Assembly: GCA_029433475.1 (NCBI GenBank)
Contig: JAQTIE010000008.1
Span: 124,001-188,000 of the forward strand
DNA length: 64,000 nt
Direction of reading: 5' to 3'
Source: Neisseriaceae bacterium ESL0693
GTDB lineage: Bacteria; Pseudomonadota; Gammaproteobacteria; Burkholderiales; Neisseriaceae
Positions 51,437-60,377 of this stretch are shown here, piece after piece. Both the position numbers and the translations under genes were made by a program. The number at the start of each line of letters is the position of its first letter. The stretch's first letter is position 1. The notes under the pieces are model-generated. The model saw nothing but the letters and a program-made list of their open reading frames with translations, had not been told where the DNA came from and made no database searches.

Positions 51437-52004
51437 TTTTCACCTTCTGATAAGTAAATCGAATGGCTGTAAAAGCCGGTTTTAAATCATGAAACACGGA
51501 TTCAATCACATCATTGCCGTAATCGGACAAGCGGTCACCCGTACCGGCGATACCGGTACGAAAATAATTGGCGTTACTGACGGCATTTTGTACATTAACC
51601 CACCACACCCACATGATGTCTTCTGTGGCCAGCCGGTCACCACAGCGGCTGATGCCGGCGCGAAAAGGCTGCGGCTCGGTAATGGTGATGACATAGCCCA
51701 GGGTGGCGGCCAGATTGATAAAATATGGAATACTTAAACCACCGGTTTCATTCAGTTTGGCCAATACCGTCTGTACCCGCTGCTGGGTATTTTTACCACT
51801 GCCATCCAGACCATAGACCCGCTCCCAGTCCAGCAGATAATTACCGGCTGTACGCGGGTCGATCACATTCAGACAACGTGTGGCGCTTTCCTGTATTGCG
51901 TCCAAAGCATGGCCGCTGATCTCAGCATCTTGCCGGATGCCAGAGCCTGTGCGGTTATAAGACACCGGCGGCAAGAGACCCAGTAAAGTATTTTTATAAT
52001 TCAT
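51423..52004 (-). CDS. Mu gp48-like baseplate protein (DUF2313, YmfQ)
   Basis: A 193-residue protein starting MNYKNTLLGLLPP and including AISGHALDAIQESATRCLNVIDPRTA, where many Mu-like phages have DUF2313. It connects the baseplate wedge to the fibre. It overlaps gp47 by 4 bases, a coupled pair. Confidence 0.82.
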   Translation of the reverse strand: MNYKNTLLGLLPPVSYNRTGSGIRQDAEISGHALDAIQESATRCLNVIDPRTAGNYLLDWERVYGLDGSGKNTQQRVQTVLAKLNETGGLSIPYFINLAATLGYVITITEPQPFRAGISRCGDRLATEDIMWVWWVNVQNAVSNANYFRTGIAGTGDRLSDYGNDVIESVFHDLKPAFTAIRFTYQKVKNVSD

Positions 52005-53062
52005 TCAGTTACTCCTGCGGTAACGGTTACTTTACCCAAACGGAACCATTCCACCTTATGCAACATATCAGGGATTAAATTGGCATTCGGAATGGTCAGC
52101 TTTCTGTCGACAACACCGGCGATATTGCTGATCACGGCTTCAATCTGCGACATCACCACCGCATCACCGGGCTGAATGGAATCAAAGTATTCAGCTAATG
52201 CGGTTTTAATATCGTTGGTGACGGTAATCAGTGTCACGCCGGATAATTTAACCGCCACATTGATGTCAACCAAGGTCACATTGGGCTTGATCACAAAACT
52301 GTTTTTGGCCGTGACCGGACGCATCGCATCAATATAATCCTGTACTTTCTGCACAATATCGTCACTGGGCACATCACCAGCACTGGTAATGACGATGTCA
52401 ACCGTTCCCAGACCACGCCGCAGCGGATAAACATAGGCGCTGGTTACTCCGTCTACACTTAATGCCCAGTTTTTGTAATCATACTGATTGCCGCCAGCCG
52501 GTGGCCGGCGCAATAATTCCAGTAAACGCAGCAATAATTCGGTATCGGTTTCCGCATCAGTGCCGCCAGTGGTTTTGATAATCTGTAATTCACTGGCCAC
52601 CCCTGCCGGCGCTGACATGAATTGGGCGGCCATATCGGCCACATCGTATCTGGTGCCAGCTTCGCTACTGATGATTTGGATGTGTGCCGTACCTTCAGCA
52701 CCGATGCGGGCATCGTCTCTTACCGTAAAAAACAATTCATCACATTTGATCTGCAAACCAGCCTTGATCTGAGCATCAGCCACACCATTGACTGTGGCCA
52801 CACCGGTAGCATAGGTGGCATTTTTACGTTTCAGCCCGTGCAGGCTGCAATGGCGCTCTAAATAGGCCGTATCGGCGGTATCGGGGAAAAACTGACGTAA
52901 AATCCAGGCCTGATGCGCGTATTGTCCTACGGCGCAACTGGCCAGACTGCTGGCGCGGATGTAGTGATCGCTGTCACTACTGACATCTGCCTCAGGATTC
53001 AATGACAGTGTATCGCGTAATATTGCATGACGTATTTCGTCAAAGGTCGGCATATTATTCAT
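52001..53062 (-). CDS. Baseplate wedge protein J (Mu gp47)
   Basis: A 353-residue protein of the baseplate J family. HAYQAWILRQFFPDTADTAYLERHCSLHG-like N-terminus (around residues 50-75) and the GGTDAETDTELLLRLLELLRRPPAGGNQYDY stretch are diagnostic for J. It starts 40 bases after gp46. Confidence 0.9.
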   Translation of the reverse strand: MNNMPTFDEIRHAILRDTLSLNPEADVSSDSDHYIRASSLASCAVGQYAHQAWILRQFFPDTADTAYLERHCSLHGLKRKNATYATGVATVNGVADAQIKAGLQIKCDELFFTVRDDARIGAEGTAHIQIISSEAGTRYDVADMAAQFMSAPAGVASELQIIKTTGGTDAETDTELLLRLLELLRRPPAGGNQYDYKNWALSVDGVTSAYVYPLRRGLGTVDIVITSAGDVPSDDIVQKVQDYIDAMRPVTAKNSFVIKPNVTLVDINVAVKLSGVTLITVTNDIKTALAEYFDSIQPGDAVVMSQIEAVISNIAGVVDRKLTIPNANLIPDMLHKVEWFRLGKVTVTAGVTE

Positions 53063-53101
53063 TGTTTATTGAGCCTTGTTTAAAGAGGGTTGACACTGAA
53101 T

Positions 53102-53461
53102 TTAAATCACAGGGATTGAGTGTTGATAAACAAACACACCATTGTTTTCAGTATCCACCTGAATAAGTAAAATAAGTTCACCATTGTGTGGTTGTTGTGC
53201 ACTCACCGTGATCGCTGTGGCGCGGCCATCGTCCAGAATCGGCTGTAATGCCTCTTCGGCATACTGTCTGGCCAGCATACCCACCTGATTCAGGTCTTTT
53301 TCACGCTGTAACGTATGCAGTAAAGAACCCAATGCCGGATCGGCCCAGTATTCGCCTTTAGGCGTCATCAGACGGATATAGACGGCGTTTTGCAACGTAT
53401 CGATGGTGCGGTTTTCATAATCACCGGTGCTGCTGTTAAGTTCTCTGTCCATATTGCCCAC
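53102..53461 (-). CDS. Baseplate wedge protein W, gp25-like (Mu gp46)
   Basis: A 119-residue protein of the GPW/gp25 family, which shares its fold with T6SS TssE. It begins MGNMDRELNSSTGDYE and has RLMTPKGEYWADPALGSLLHTLQREKD. It stands 122 bases after gp45, with a terminator in between, so it may have its own promoter. Confidence 0.85.
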   Translation of the reverse strand: MGNMDRELNSSTGDYENRTIDTLQNAVYIRLMTPKGEYWADPALGSLLHTLQREKDLNQVGMLARQYAEEALQPILDDGRATAITVSAQQPHNGELILLIQVDTENNGVFVYQHSIPVI

Positions 53462-53535
53462 TTACTTTATGACTATAGTTAAAGAGTGTACCTGCTGGTT
53501 GTCATCAAAATGAGTAGAAACATTTCAACACGTAC

Positions 53536-53562
53536 AAAAATGCCCGGGCTTTTTGCCGGGCA
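53536..53562 (-). terminator. Intrinsic terminator inside the tail cluster (between gp45 and gp46)
   Basis: Stem TGCCCGG / CCGGGCA with an 8-base loop (53541-53562), followed on the minus strand by five U. It sits inside the presumed tail operon, in the only long gap of its downstream half. Confidence 0.8.
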
Positions 53563-53583
53563 GGATATCAGACACCAACCAGT

Positions 53584-54228
53584 CTAAAGTGGTGGGCTGG
53601 TGGTACCGCCGCTGTCACCCGTATGCGTGTGGCCAGTCAGTGATTTGCCTTGCGCCACCACATCACCGGTGGTGGTATAGCCGCCATTGGTCTGGCTCAT
53701 ATTGCCGCTGAACACGGCGCCACCACCACCTTGCACGCTCAGACCGCTATTGCCGCTGATCTGGCCATTGGCAATCAATTGCTGGCTACAGGTAACCTGT
53801 GGTGTGTCAATGTCCACGCTTTGCGCTGCTTTAATATTCAGTTTATCGCAGTCAATCTCAATGATTTTATTGTCTTTAAGCGTGATTGATGCCCCGCTTT
53901 GGCTGTAAATCGCCACTTCGCCGCTTTTGAGTGCCTTAATGCGATAGCTGGCGTGCTCAGTGGCTACGATCACACTGTGGCTGGTGGTGCCGCCCAGAGG
54001 CAATACAATAGCCTCACTGCCGGCCGGTGGATTGCTGGTAAAACCGAATTGTTGCAAGTGTTCAATATTTTGCAAGGTCTCATCAGCCAGACCGGCAACC
54101 TGTGCCCGCTGAACCGGCTCGCTGCTGTTGATGACGGTTAACTGGCCACGAAACGCACGCCGTACCGCATTATTGGCACTACTGATATTGTCTCTGGCTT
54201 TTTGTGCTAATTTAGATAATGTATTCAT
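53584..54228 (-). CDS. Baseplate spike protein (Mu gp45)
   Basis: A 214-residue protein that forms the membrane-piercing tip. An OB-fold N-terminal domain is followed by beta-helix repeats (from about residue 120). The C-terminus GHTHTGDSGGTTSPPL contains H200-T-H202, the HxH pair that binds iron at the tip of Mu gp45 and P2 gpV. All are conserved, so the spike looks functional. Confidence 0.92.
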   Translation of the reverse strand: MNTLSKLAQKARDNISSANNAVRRAFRGQLTVINSSEPVQRAQVAGLADETLQNIEHLQQFGFTSNPPAGSEAIVLPLGGTTSHSVIVATEHASYRIKALKSGEVAIYSQSGASITLKDNKIIEIDCDKLNIKAAQSVDIDTPQVTCSQQLIANGQISGNSGLSVQGGGGAVFSGNMSQTNGGYTTTGDVVAQGKSLTGHTHTGDSGGTTSPPL

Positions 54229-54256
54229 CGCGTCAATGATTCTGTCAGGAAGTTAA

Positions 54257-55372
54257 TCAGGATTTACTGCTGCCGCGCTTGCCCGTGCCCTTACGTTGGC
54301 GGGCACTGGCTGATTTATCAGGATAGGCCTCAGGTACCCACACGCCATCTTCTTTTAACCGAAGTTCGGTACAGCTACCGGCGGCTCTATTCAAGGTAAA
54401 GCGGCGCCCCATCAGGAAAAATATGGCATCAATGTTTTGCTCTTCATCAATCACATGCACCCGCTGACCCGGCTGCCACAACACGCCGTCTTTGGTTTTA
54501 TGATCAGGTACCGTAATGGTCAGGGTAAAGCCGTTCAGGCGCCAGTCAGCCAGTTGTTTTTTGGCTTTTTTGCGCAGAATGTCCAGATTATCGGCATCCC
54601 CCATCACCATGGTTCTGGGTTTGTATAAAGTCATACTGCTGTCTTTATAGGTCCACTTTAAATCATGTTTGGCACTGTTTGCGGCACGGCCATGACTCTG
54701 GCCTAAGAATGTCACCTCGGAATAACGGTTCTCTGTATCGTATTCAATATCAATACTCTGAATATTATGTCGTTGATCATCGCGGCTATGGCACAGAGTA
54801 GCAACAGGGGGACGACTGTAATCCGGTCCGCCCACCACCAAAGTACCATCCGGATTCAGCCACACATGTAGCCCCACACTGTTGGCGATTTTGATCAGTG
54901 CCTGCCAGGCCGTCTCGCCGGGTTCAATATCAATTTTATCCAGCGTCGGATTTTCTTCTGACTGTAGCAAAATGGCCTTGATTTGCGGCCACGGTGCCAC
55001 CAGTTGCTTGGCGGCCTCAAAAACACTCATGCCTTGAACATTCAATTGTGGCGCCGAGCAATCCACCAGCAATCCGGCCAGATCACGACCAGAGAACGAA
55101 ATATCACGGCTGCCATGGGTCACCTTTTCATGCTGATGGCCGATAATACCGGTCATGACCAAGTGATCATTGATCAATACTTCACATTGCTCACCACTGT
55201 AATCACTCAATAAAGGCTGACTGGCTGACTGACCGGTATTGAAACTGAAGGCATCGGCCGGTACCAGAAAATCACTGTCAATATCATACTGTATCCAGTC
55301 TTTATGCTCTTTACCGCCCACACGCACCACCACCGTATTACCATAAGGATAAGGCTTGTTATTATTTTGCAT
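54257..55372 (-). CDS. Baseplate hub protein (Mu gp44, gpP-like)
   Basis: A 371-residue hub protein of the gp27/VgrG type, starting MQNNNKPYPYG and containing FSGRDLAGLLVDCSAPQLN and WQPGQRVHVIDEEQ. The frame could begin 6 codons earlier; 55372 is preferred because earlier Met has no ribosome site, but this is uncertain. It overlaps gp43's end by about 11 bases. Confidence 0.85.
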   Translation of the reverse strand: MQNNNKPYPYGNTVVVRVGGKEHKDWIQYDIDSDFLVPADAFSFNTGQSASQPLLSDYSGEQCEVLINDHLVMTGIIGHQHEKVTHGSRDISFSGRDLAGLLVDCSAPQLNVQGMSVFEAAKQLVAPWPQIKAILLQSEENPTLDKIDIEPGETAWQALIKIANSVGLHVWLNPDGTLVVGGPDYSRPPVATLCHSRDDQRHNIQSIDIEYDTENRYSEVTFLGQSHGRAANSAKHDLKWTYKDSSMTLYKPRTMVMGDADNLDILRKKAKKQLADWRLNGFTLTITVPDHKTKDGVLWQPGQRVHVIDEEQNIDAIFFLMGRRFTLNRAAGSCTELRLKEDGVWVPEAYPDKSASARQRKGTGKRGSSKS

Positions 55373-56693
55373 AATAATTAATCCAGTCACCGCGATTGAT
55401 AAAAGACGGATGGGTTAAATGCGGGTTTAAGCGCATCAATTCATCAGCCCTGCCGATATCCTGATAAAAATCATGTGCAAACTGGTGAATGGTGCCGCTG
55501 ATCCGGGCTTGCATCACCCGCAAGGGTGGCTTTCGGTTAATCACCGTCAGCACCAATTGATTCAACTGTGAGGCTGTCTGTTTTAATTGTTCGGTGGTCT
55601 CTTCAGACTGGGTATACAATGCATTGGCGGACTCACTTTTATTCTGTAATGCCCGCTGATAAGTCTGCCGGACAGCATCAATCCGCGCCTGTAGGCGCTG
55701 GCGCATATCATTATTGATGTGCATCAGATCATTGGCACTGATCACCTCACTGTCATGTTCAATCAGATCAACCACAATCTGCACCAGCACGGTCACACTG
55801 ATCAGATTCAATAGTTCACTGACAGGCGCCATTTGTACTGCCGTCATTTTATTGAGCCGGCGCACAACAGCGTCCTTGTCTTCGCTATCCTGACTGATCA
55901 GCACTTGATCCGGCAAGGTTAATAACTGGTTGTTTTTAATCACCGTGGCATCATAACGCTGGCGCGCCGGTAAAGTGTCGGCGCTTTGACTGGCTTCATT
56001 ATTCAGCCCGATGCGTACCATCTCAGACAATTGTGTCACTTGCTTTTGGACATTGGCACTGTAAGTACGGGCTGAATAACTGCCACTCTTTGGAAACATG
56101 GCCGAATCCAGATCAAATAACTGCCGTACTGAGCCCACCACGCCCTGTAATGCCGCGTAGACGCCATTGGCACTGCCCCACAATGACGATATACCATTTT
56201 TCACCGCCAGAATATTGTCAGAATAGCTTAAAATGGTATTGGTCAGATCACGAATGGTATTCAGTGCGGTTTCTAATGCCATCAGCCATTGATTTTCAAA
56301 CACAAAGATAGATTGTGCCGCCGTAGCCTCTCTGAAGGTAATGTCAATCGCCACATAATTAACGCTTTCAGCCTGTACCTTGAATGACCATGATGAAGCA
56401 ATCATATTCTGCATACGGCCAAAAATCGGATGCACCAGCACACCAGCGCCCTGCTCTTCCAGTACCTGCATCAGTTTTTGCATGTCAGTAGCAAAACGGG
56501 CACCATAAAAAATGGCCGATACCTGCACTTGCCGCGCTTGTGCGCCCATGTCCTCCAGATCAATACCGTTGACAAACGGGCGCGCATGTTCTGCCAGACT
56601 TTTCTGATTACTGTCTGTCACACTCAGTATTTCAAAGGCCACATTTTTATAAGATACATTTTGTAAATCATTTGCCCAAACGGCCATTGTCAC
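55362..56693 (-). CDS. Mu gp43-like DNA-circularisation-N-domain baseplate protein
   Basis: A 443-residue protein. The N-terminal 150 residues carry the DNA_circ_N pattern (MAVWANDLQNVSYKNVAFEIL, HARPFVNGIDLEDMGAQAR), as in Mu gpN. The last 50 residues look like a LysM-type end (LMRLNPHLTHPSFINRGDWINY). It overlaps the tape measure stop by 4 bases. Confidence 0.85.
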   Translation of the reverse strand: MTMAVWANDLQNVSYKNVAFEILSVTDSNQKSLAEHARPFVNGIDLEDMGAQARQVQVSAIFYGARFATDMQKLMQVLEEQGAGVLVHPIFGRMQNMIASSWSFKVQAESVNYVAIDITFREATAAQSIFVFENQWLMALETALNTIRDLTNTILSYSDNILAVKNGISSLWGSANGVYAALQGVVGSVRQLFDLDSAMFPKSGSYSARTYSANVQKQVTQLSEMVRIGLNNEASQSADTLPARQRYDATVIKNNQLLTLPDQVLISQDSEDKDAVVRRLNKMTAVQMAPVSELLNLISVTVLVQIVVDLIEHDSEVISANDLMHINNDMRQRLQARIDAVRQTYQRALQNKSESANALYTQSEETTEQLKQTASQLNQLVLTVINRKPPLRVMQARISGTIHQFAHDFYQDIGRADELMRLNPHLTHPSFINRGDWINYYAK

Positions 56694-59173
56694 ACTCCCC
56701 GGTTATACATAAACAGTTGTTGTCGTGCCACGTGCTCTGTGATCATGCGACCATCCATCATCAATTGAACGGTGGTAGAAATAGGCTGGCTCTGATCGGA
56801 CAAAACCGTATTGATCTGATCCAGCCGGCTGCAAACGGCATCACCCAGCGCCGCAATCAGTGCCTGATAGCCATCAGCCTGATCAGTTAAGGCTGCCTCA
56901 GGATTCTGCTGTTTCTGATAACAGCCATCAGGCTGGCTGATTGTGCCCTGTTCTTTGGCCGCTTCAGTGGCTTCAACTGCGGTTTGCGGATATTGTTTTT
57001 TAGAGTCATCCACCAGATCAGAGACTTTCTTCCCTGCTTTTTCCCCCAGCCAGCTGCCACCAAAACCACCGATAATGGAACCAACCAGACCGCCGATGGC
57101 CGTACCGATCACCGGCACCACTGAACCGATGGCAGCGCCGGCCACAGCTCCCGCCGCGGCACCGGCAAGACCGCCGCCGGTACTGCCGGCATTTTTTAAC
57201 TGGGCTTCGCGTTTTTCTTTCGGACTTAATGTGTCATCATGCGCAATCTGATAAGCACTGAAAAGGCCTGCTCCTACGCCCAGCACGGCCATACCGCGTC
57301 CCAGATATTTACCGCCCTTTTGGGCAATATTGCCCAGTACTTTACCGCCTTTACTCAGTACCGACGGTGCTTTTGAGGTGATACTCTCCCATAAACCGGA
57401 ACCACCGCTTTTTAATGCGGGCAACACTTTACGTACGCTATCGGCACCAGTTTGCGCCATAGACGACAATCTGGCAGTCAGTTGGGGAGCGGTATTTTTA
57501 ACGGCATTGAACGCCCCTGAAGCCATTTTGCTTCCGGTACGCCCCACCCATTTACCGACGCCGCCCAGCGCCTTCAATCCCCCTTTGCCTACCGACATCA
57601 TTCCCAGGCCTAAGGTGGCCAGATCAGCAGCCGCAGCCAAAGCGGTTAATGCCAGAGTGGTTTTGGGAAATTCAGCATTGATCTCAGACAATTTGGTTTG
57701 CATACTCACCAAAGGCGTCACCATGTCCGAACGACCCAGTGTGGCCAGACTTTCATTTTTCTGCTGCTGGGCTTCAGCCGTACTGTTTTTCACCGCCTGG
57801 ATTTTGCCCAGCATGGAATTATCCGGCTGAAAATCGTAAGCCTGATAGACAAAATTTTGTTTTTGCCCGCCACTGGCCGGCTGGCTGGCTTCACTGCTGG
57901 CCTGAAAGCCAGACATCAGTATTGAAGTCATCTGGCCTTTCATTAAATTCATCCGGATTTTGGCGTTATCATCTCCTGCCGCGGCCTGTGCTTTATATTG
58001 CTGGTATTGCTTATCATTTTTCAGGGCTTTGTCTGCCGTACGATTAGCAACCGCCAGCGGATCTTCATGCCGATCAAGACTGAGCTGAGCCTCCTCTGCA
58101 TACGCTTGTGCACTTTTTTGTAACCGACTCATGGTCTGAGGTGTAAATACTTCTTGGGCGTTAACACGCACCCGATAAGCCGCATTGCCACTGGCTGGAT
58201 TAGACGCCGTAGTCTCTTGCAGTGATTGCAGCAGTGAATTGAGCATATTGATTTTGCCAGCGTCATTTAAGCCCTGCATACTCTCAAGCGGCAACAGAGA
58301 CGGCAATTTTTGGATGATTTCGGCCGTACCCATGTCGCCCTTATGGCCGGATTTTAAAATCTGTTCGTAAGCCACATTCATCATGCCGTCATGGATACCA
58401 CTCATATTCAGGTATCTGTGTAGTTTAGCCACACCGGCAGCATCATATTCACCCTCCTGAGCGGTCGCCAGCATAAAACCATACGAGGCACTGCCTTCCG
58501 CAGACCTGAGCTTTTCCATACTCATGCCTTGTTGCGCTGAACTTTGTATCCAGTCCAGCGCCATATCGTTGTTGCCGCCATTTTCTTTGACCAGACGGTA
58601 AGTCAGGCTACGTATTTCTTGTTCACCCTGATTTTTAATCCATTCTGCCGATTTGGTTTTATCATCGCTGTAAAGCTGCGATGCCGTCTGTGCAATTTTG
58701 GTTTGGGTCTTTTTCTCTTTGTCCATCGCCGGTTCCAGCGCGCCCATGACCTTCTGACCGGTAGAAAAGGCTTTTTGGGTAAAAGAAATACCCTTTTGTA
58801 ATTTGGATGATTGATGTAATTCCTGATTCAGTTCACGTATTCTTTGCCTTGAGGCCTGAGCAGCCCGCTGCAAGTCATTTTGTGAGGCCATGCCGCTGCG
58901 AGCCAGAGTACGGTAAGCAAGCTGGGTTTGTATGATCTCTCTTCGAATTTCCCGTTCTGAACGAATACCCAGTTGCGTCCGGGCAGCGCTGGCCTGTGCC
59001 TGTTCTCGTTGCATCTGGCGTACCACGCTTTGCTGGGCATCGCCTGACTTTTCGCTTTCGCGCACTATGGTGGCATTGATGCGCTTAATATTTTGTTCCA
59101 GCTGCTGTAATGCCTCACGAATGTCGCTATCGTTTGCCGTCATCATCAGCTGTAAAGTTAGATTGCCAGCCAT
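56690..59173 (-). CDS. Tail tape measure protein
   Basis: An 827-residue protein that sets tail length. The first 150 residues are a coiled coil (EALQQLEQNIKRINATIVRESEKS). Hydrophobic and Gly/Ala-rich membrane-like segments lie at roughly 505-535, 630-655 and 660-720, as in tape measures that enter the target membrane. The C-terminal STTVQLMMDGRMITEHVARQQL is typical of Mu-like tape measures. With the usual 0.15 nm per residue the tail would be about 120 nm, an estimate only. AAAAGG precedes the ATG. Confidence 0.9.
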   Translation of the reverse strand: MAGNLTLQLMMTANDSDIREALQQLEQNIKRINATIVRESEKSGDAQQSVVRQMQREQAQASAARTQLGIRSEREIRREIIQTQLAYRTLARSGMASQNDLQRAAQASRQRIRELNQELHQSSKLQKGISFTQKAFSTGQKVMGALEPAMDKEKKTQTKIAQTASQLYSDDKTKSAEWIKNQGEQEIRSLTYRLVKENGGNNDMALDWIQSSAQQGMSMEKLRSAEGSASYGFMLATAQEGEYDAAGVAKLHRYLNMSGIHDGMMNVAYEQILKSGHKGDMGTAEIIQKLPSLLPLESMQGLNDAGKINMLNSLLQSLQETTASNPASGNAAYRVRVNAQEVFTPQTMSRLQKSAQAYAEEAQLSLDRHEDPLAVANRTADKALKNDKQYQQYKAQAAAGDDNAKIRMNLMKGQMTSILMSGFQASSEASQPASGGQKQNFVYQAYDFQPDNSMLGKIQAVKNSTAEAQQQKNESLATLGRSDMVTPLVSMQTKLSEINAEFPKTTLALTALAAAADLATLGLGMMSVGKGGLKALGGVGKWVGRTGSKMASGAFNAVKNTAPQLTARLSSMAQTGADSVRKVLPALKSGGSGLWESITSKAPSVLSKGGKVLGNIAQKGGKYLGRGMAVLGVGAGLFSAYQIAHDDTLSPKEKREAQLKNAGSTGGGLAGAAAGAVAGAAIGSVVPVIGTAIGGLVGSIIGGFGGSWLGEKAGKKVSDLVDDSKKQYPQTAVEATEAAKEQGTISQPDGCYQKQQNPEAALTDQADGYQALIAALGDAVCSRLDQINTVLSDQSQPISTTVQLMMDGRMITEHVARQQLFMYNRGV

Positions 59174-59560
59174 ATAAAAACCTTTTAAATACTGATTAAC
59201 AGTGGTTATTGTCGTTTAAAAGAATTTTAAAAATCAGGGCATGGGTTTCAGCGGCTGATAAATTCAAAGTATTGGCCATGGCCTGATTTGCGACAGCATT
59301 ACCCTTACGCTGGATTATGTTTCAGCGGCGTTCAGTTAACCATCATTGACATTGATCGCGCCAGATCATACTGACTTAGTGGCTATTATTATCTTATAAA
59401 TGAAGACTTAAAAATAAAATCAATACCTTAATATAAGCGCTATTCTATACGGTAATGCATGGCCAAGATGGTGCTGTTACCCTGATTCCCGCATTAATTA
59501 TACGAGCCCGTTTACCCATACTTGATTTGCGGCTGCATAAATCCCAGTCCCTGCCTGCAT

Positions 59561-59677
59561 TCATAAATTTTTTGCAGACAGTAAACCGTATTTTTTCTTA
59601 GCCCGAAACGGCATGGATATGGCGGTATTATTTATGGCTTCAGGCTCATTCGGTGAATTTTCTGCCTGCTGTTCCAT
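59561..59677 (-). CDS. Possible 38-residue ORF of unknown function
   Basis: Starts ATG at 59677 as MEQQAENSPNEPEA and ends AKKKYGLLSAKNL. It is acidic at the start and basic at the end. No clear ribosome site. It could equally be debris of a longer gene or chance. Unrecognised. Confidence 0.2.
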   Translation of the reverse strand: MEQQAENSPNEPEAINNTAISMPFRAKKKYGLLSAKNL

Positions 59678-59753
59678 TATTGCCCTGGCTTTATAACAAT
59701 CCTTCCCTTAAATAACTCCCGCTTTAAAACCATGATTATTTGTCACCGGCATT

Positions 59754-59783
59754 AAAAAAACAGCCCTATTGAATCAATAGGGC
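59754..59783 (-). terminator. Intrinsic terminator inside the tail cluster (after the chaperone gene)
   Basis: GCCCTATT / AATAGGGC with a 5-base loop (59763-59783), and seven U on the minus strand. It lies 29 bases past the end of the frameshift extension. Confidence 0.9.
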
Positions 59784-59811
59784 CGGGTCATCTGCTTAAT
59801 GTATGCTTAAA

Positions 59812-60377
59812 TTAATCCATTGGCTTATTTTGTCTTGCGGAATAAATCGTTCCCTCCTCATTATTGTCTTTAACACCCAGACTTTGCAGCACTGTATCCA
59901 GCCATGCCGCGACTTCAGCATGACACATATTGCTGACTATTTCAGGCGACAGCATAGACTTGGCCAGAATCACACAGGCTTGCCGGTAGTGTTCGTGACT
60001 GCGTCTGTAGCTTCGCTGCTGCTCTGACCTGGCGCCGCTGTGTCGTTTGTTCGGCCAGCGGCGAGCGACTTTTCATGTAACTCACCTAAGCTGGCTAAAA
60101 TAGCCTGATAGTCTTCCGAGGTTAAACCATTCATCAGCCATTCAACCGTCAGTTTGTCTTTTTTTAGACCGTCAAAAGACAACTGCTGCGTCCAGAAAGC
60201 CAATGTATCCACAATGGTACGGCGCGTTTGTGCGTAGTCAGCATACTGCTCGTCTGCTTCCAGCATTTCAATCGCGTCCAATTCATTCGCCAATGTCAGT
60301 GGTTTAACCACATAATCGCGATACAGCCGGCCATCACATTCGATGCCATAGATTAACTGACCTTTGACCGTAATCAT
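59812..60377 (-). CDS. Tail assembly chaperone, long form made by -1 frameshift
   Basis: In the -1 frame an open stretch runs from just after a TGA at 60075 to a TAA at 59812, about 87 codons. It has normal protein character: YRQACVILAKSMLSPEIV, then AEVAAWLDTVLQSLGV. The zero frame stops at 59970. The extension is expected from the G-GT arrangement of lambda and the 41-41' pair of Mu. It has no start codon with a ribosome site, so it is probably made only as a fusion of about 188 residues. The shift point is not fixed. Confidence 0.65.
59970..60377 (-). CDS. Tail assembly chaperone, short (zero-frame) form, Mu gp41-like
   Basis: A 135-residue protein following the tube gene with a 4-base overlap (ATGA). 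It starts MITVKGQLIYGIECDGRLYRDY and has a helical core (LANELDAIEMLEADEQYADYAQTRR). The last 35 residues are low-complexity. By position and shape it corresponds to lambda G and Mu gp41, which hold the tape measure during tail assembly. A longer product is made by frameshift. Confidence 0.8.
   Translation of the reverse strand: MITVKGQLIYGIECDGRLYRDYVVKPLTLANELDAIEMLEADEQYADYAQTRRTIVDTLAFWTQQLSFDGLKKDKLTVEWLMNGLTSEDYQAILASLGELHEKSLAAGRTNDTAAPGQSSSEATDAVTNTTGKPV
60069..60087 (-). promoter_or_regulatory. Candidate -1 ribosomal frameshift site
   Basis: The shift must occur between 60072 and 59973. The first candidate is GAAAAG (60074-60069), where a Lys tRNA could slip from AAG to AAA. AGGTGAG (60087-60081), a Shine-Dalgarno-like element, lies 6 bases upstream, as in some stimulated -1 sites. 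A canonical X XXY YYZ heptamer was not found in the window. Confidence 0.35.

Larger units (their letters stand above)
59174..59811. other. Unusual 640-base gap inside the tail cluster
   Basis: In Mu-like clusters the chaperone frameshift ORF and the tape measure are nearly adjacent; here 640 bases separate them. The gap contains a strong minus-strand terminator (59754-59783), a possible 38-codon ORF (59561-59677) and otherwise AT-rich sequence. A promoter for the downstream block would be expected here. Confidence 0.7.
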
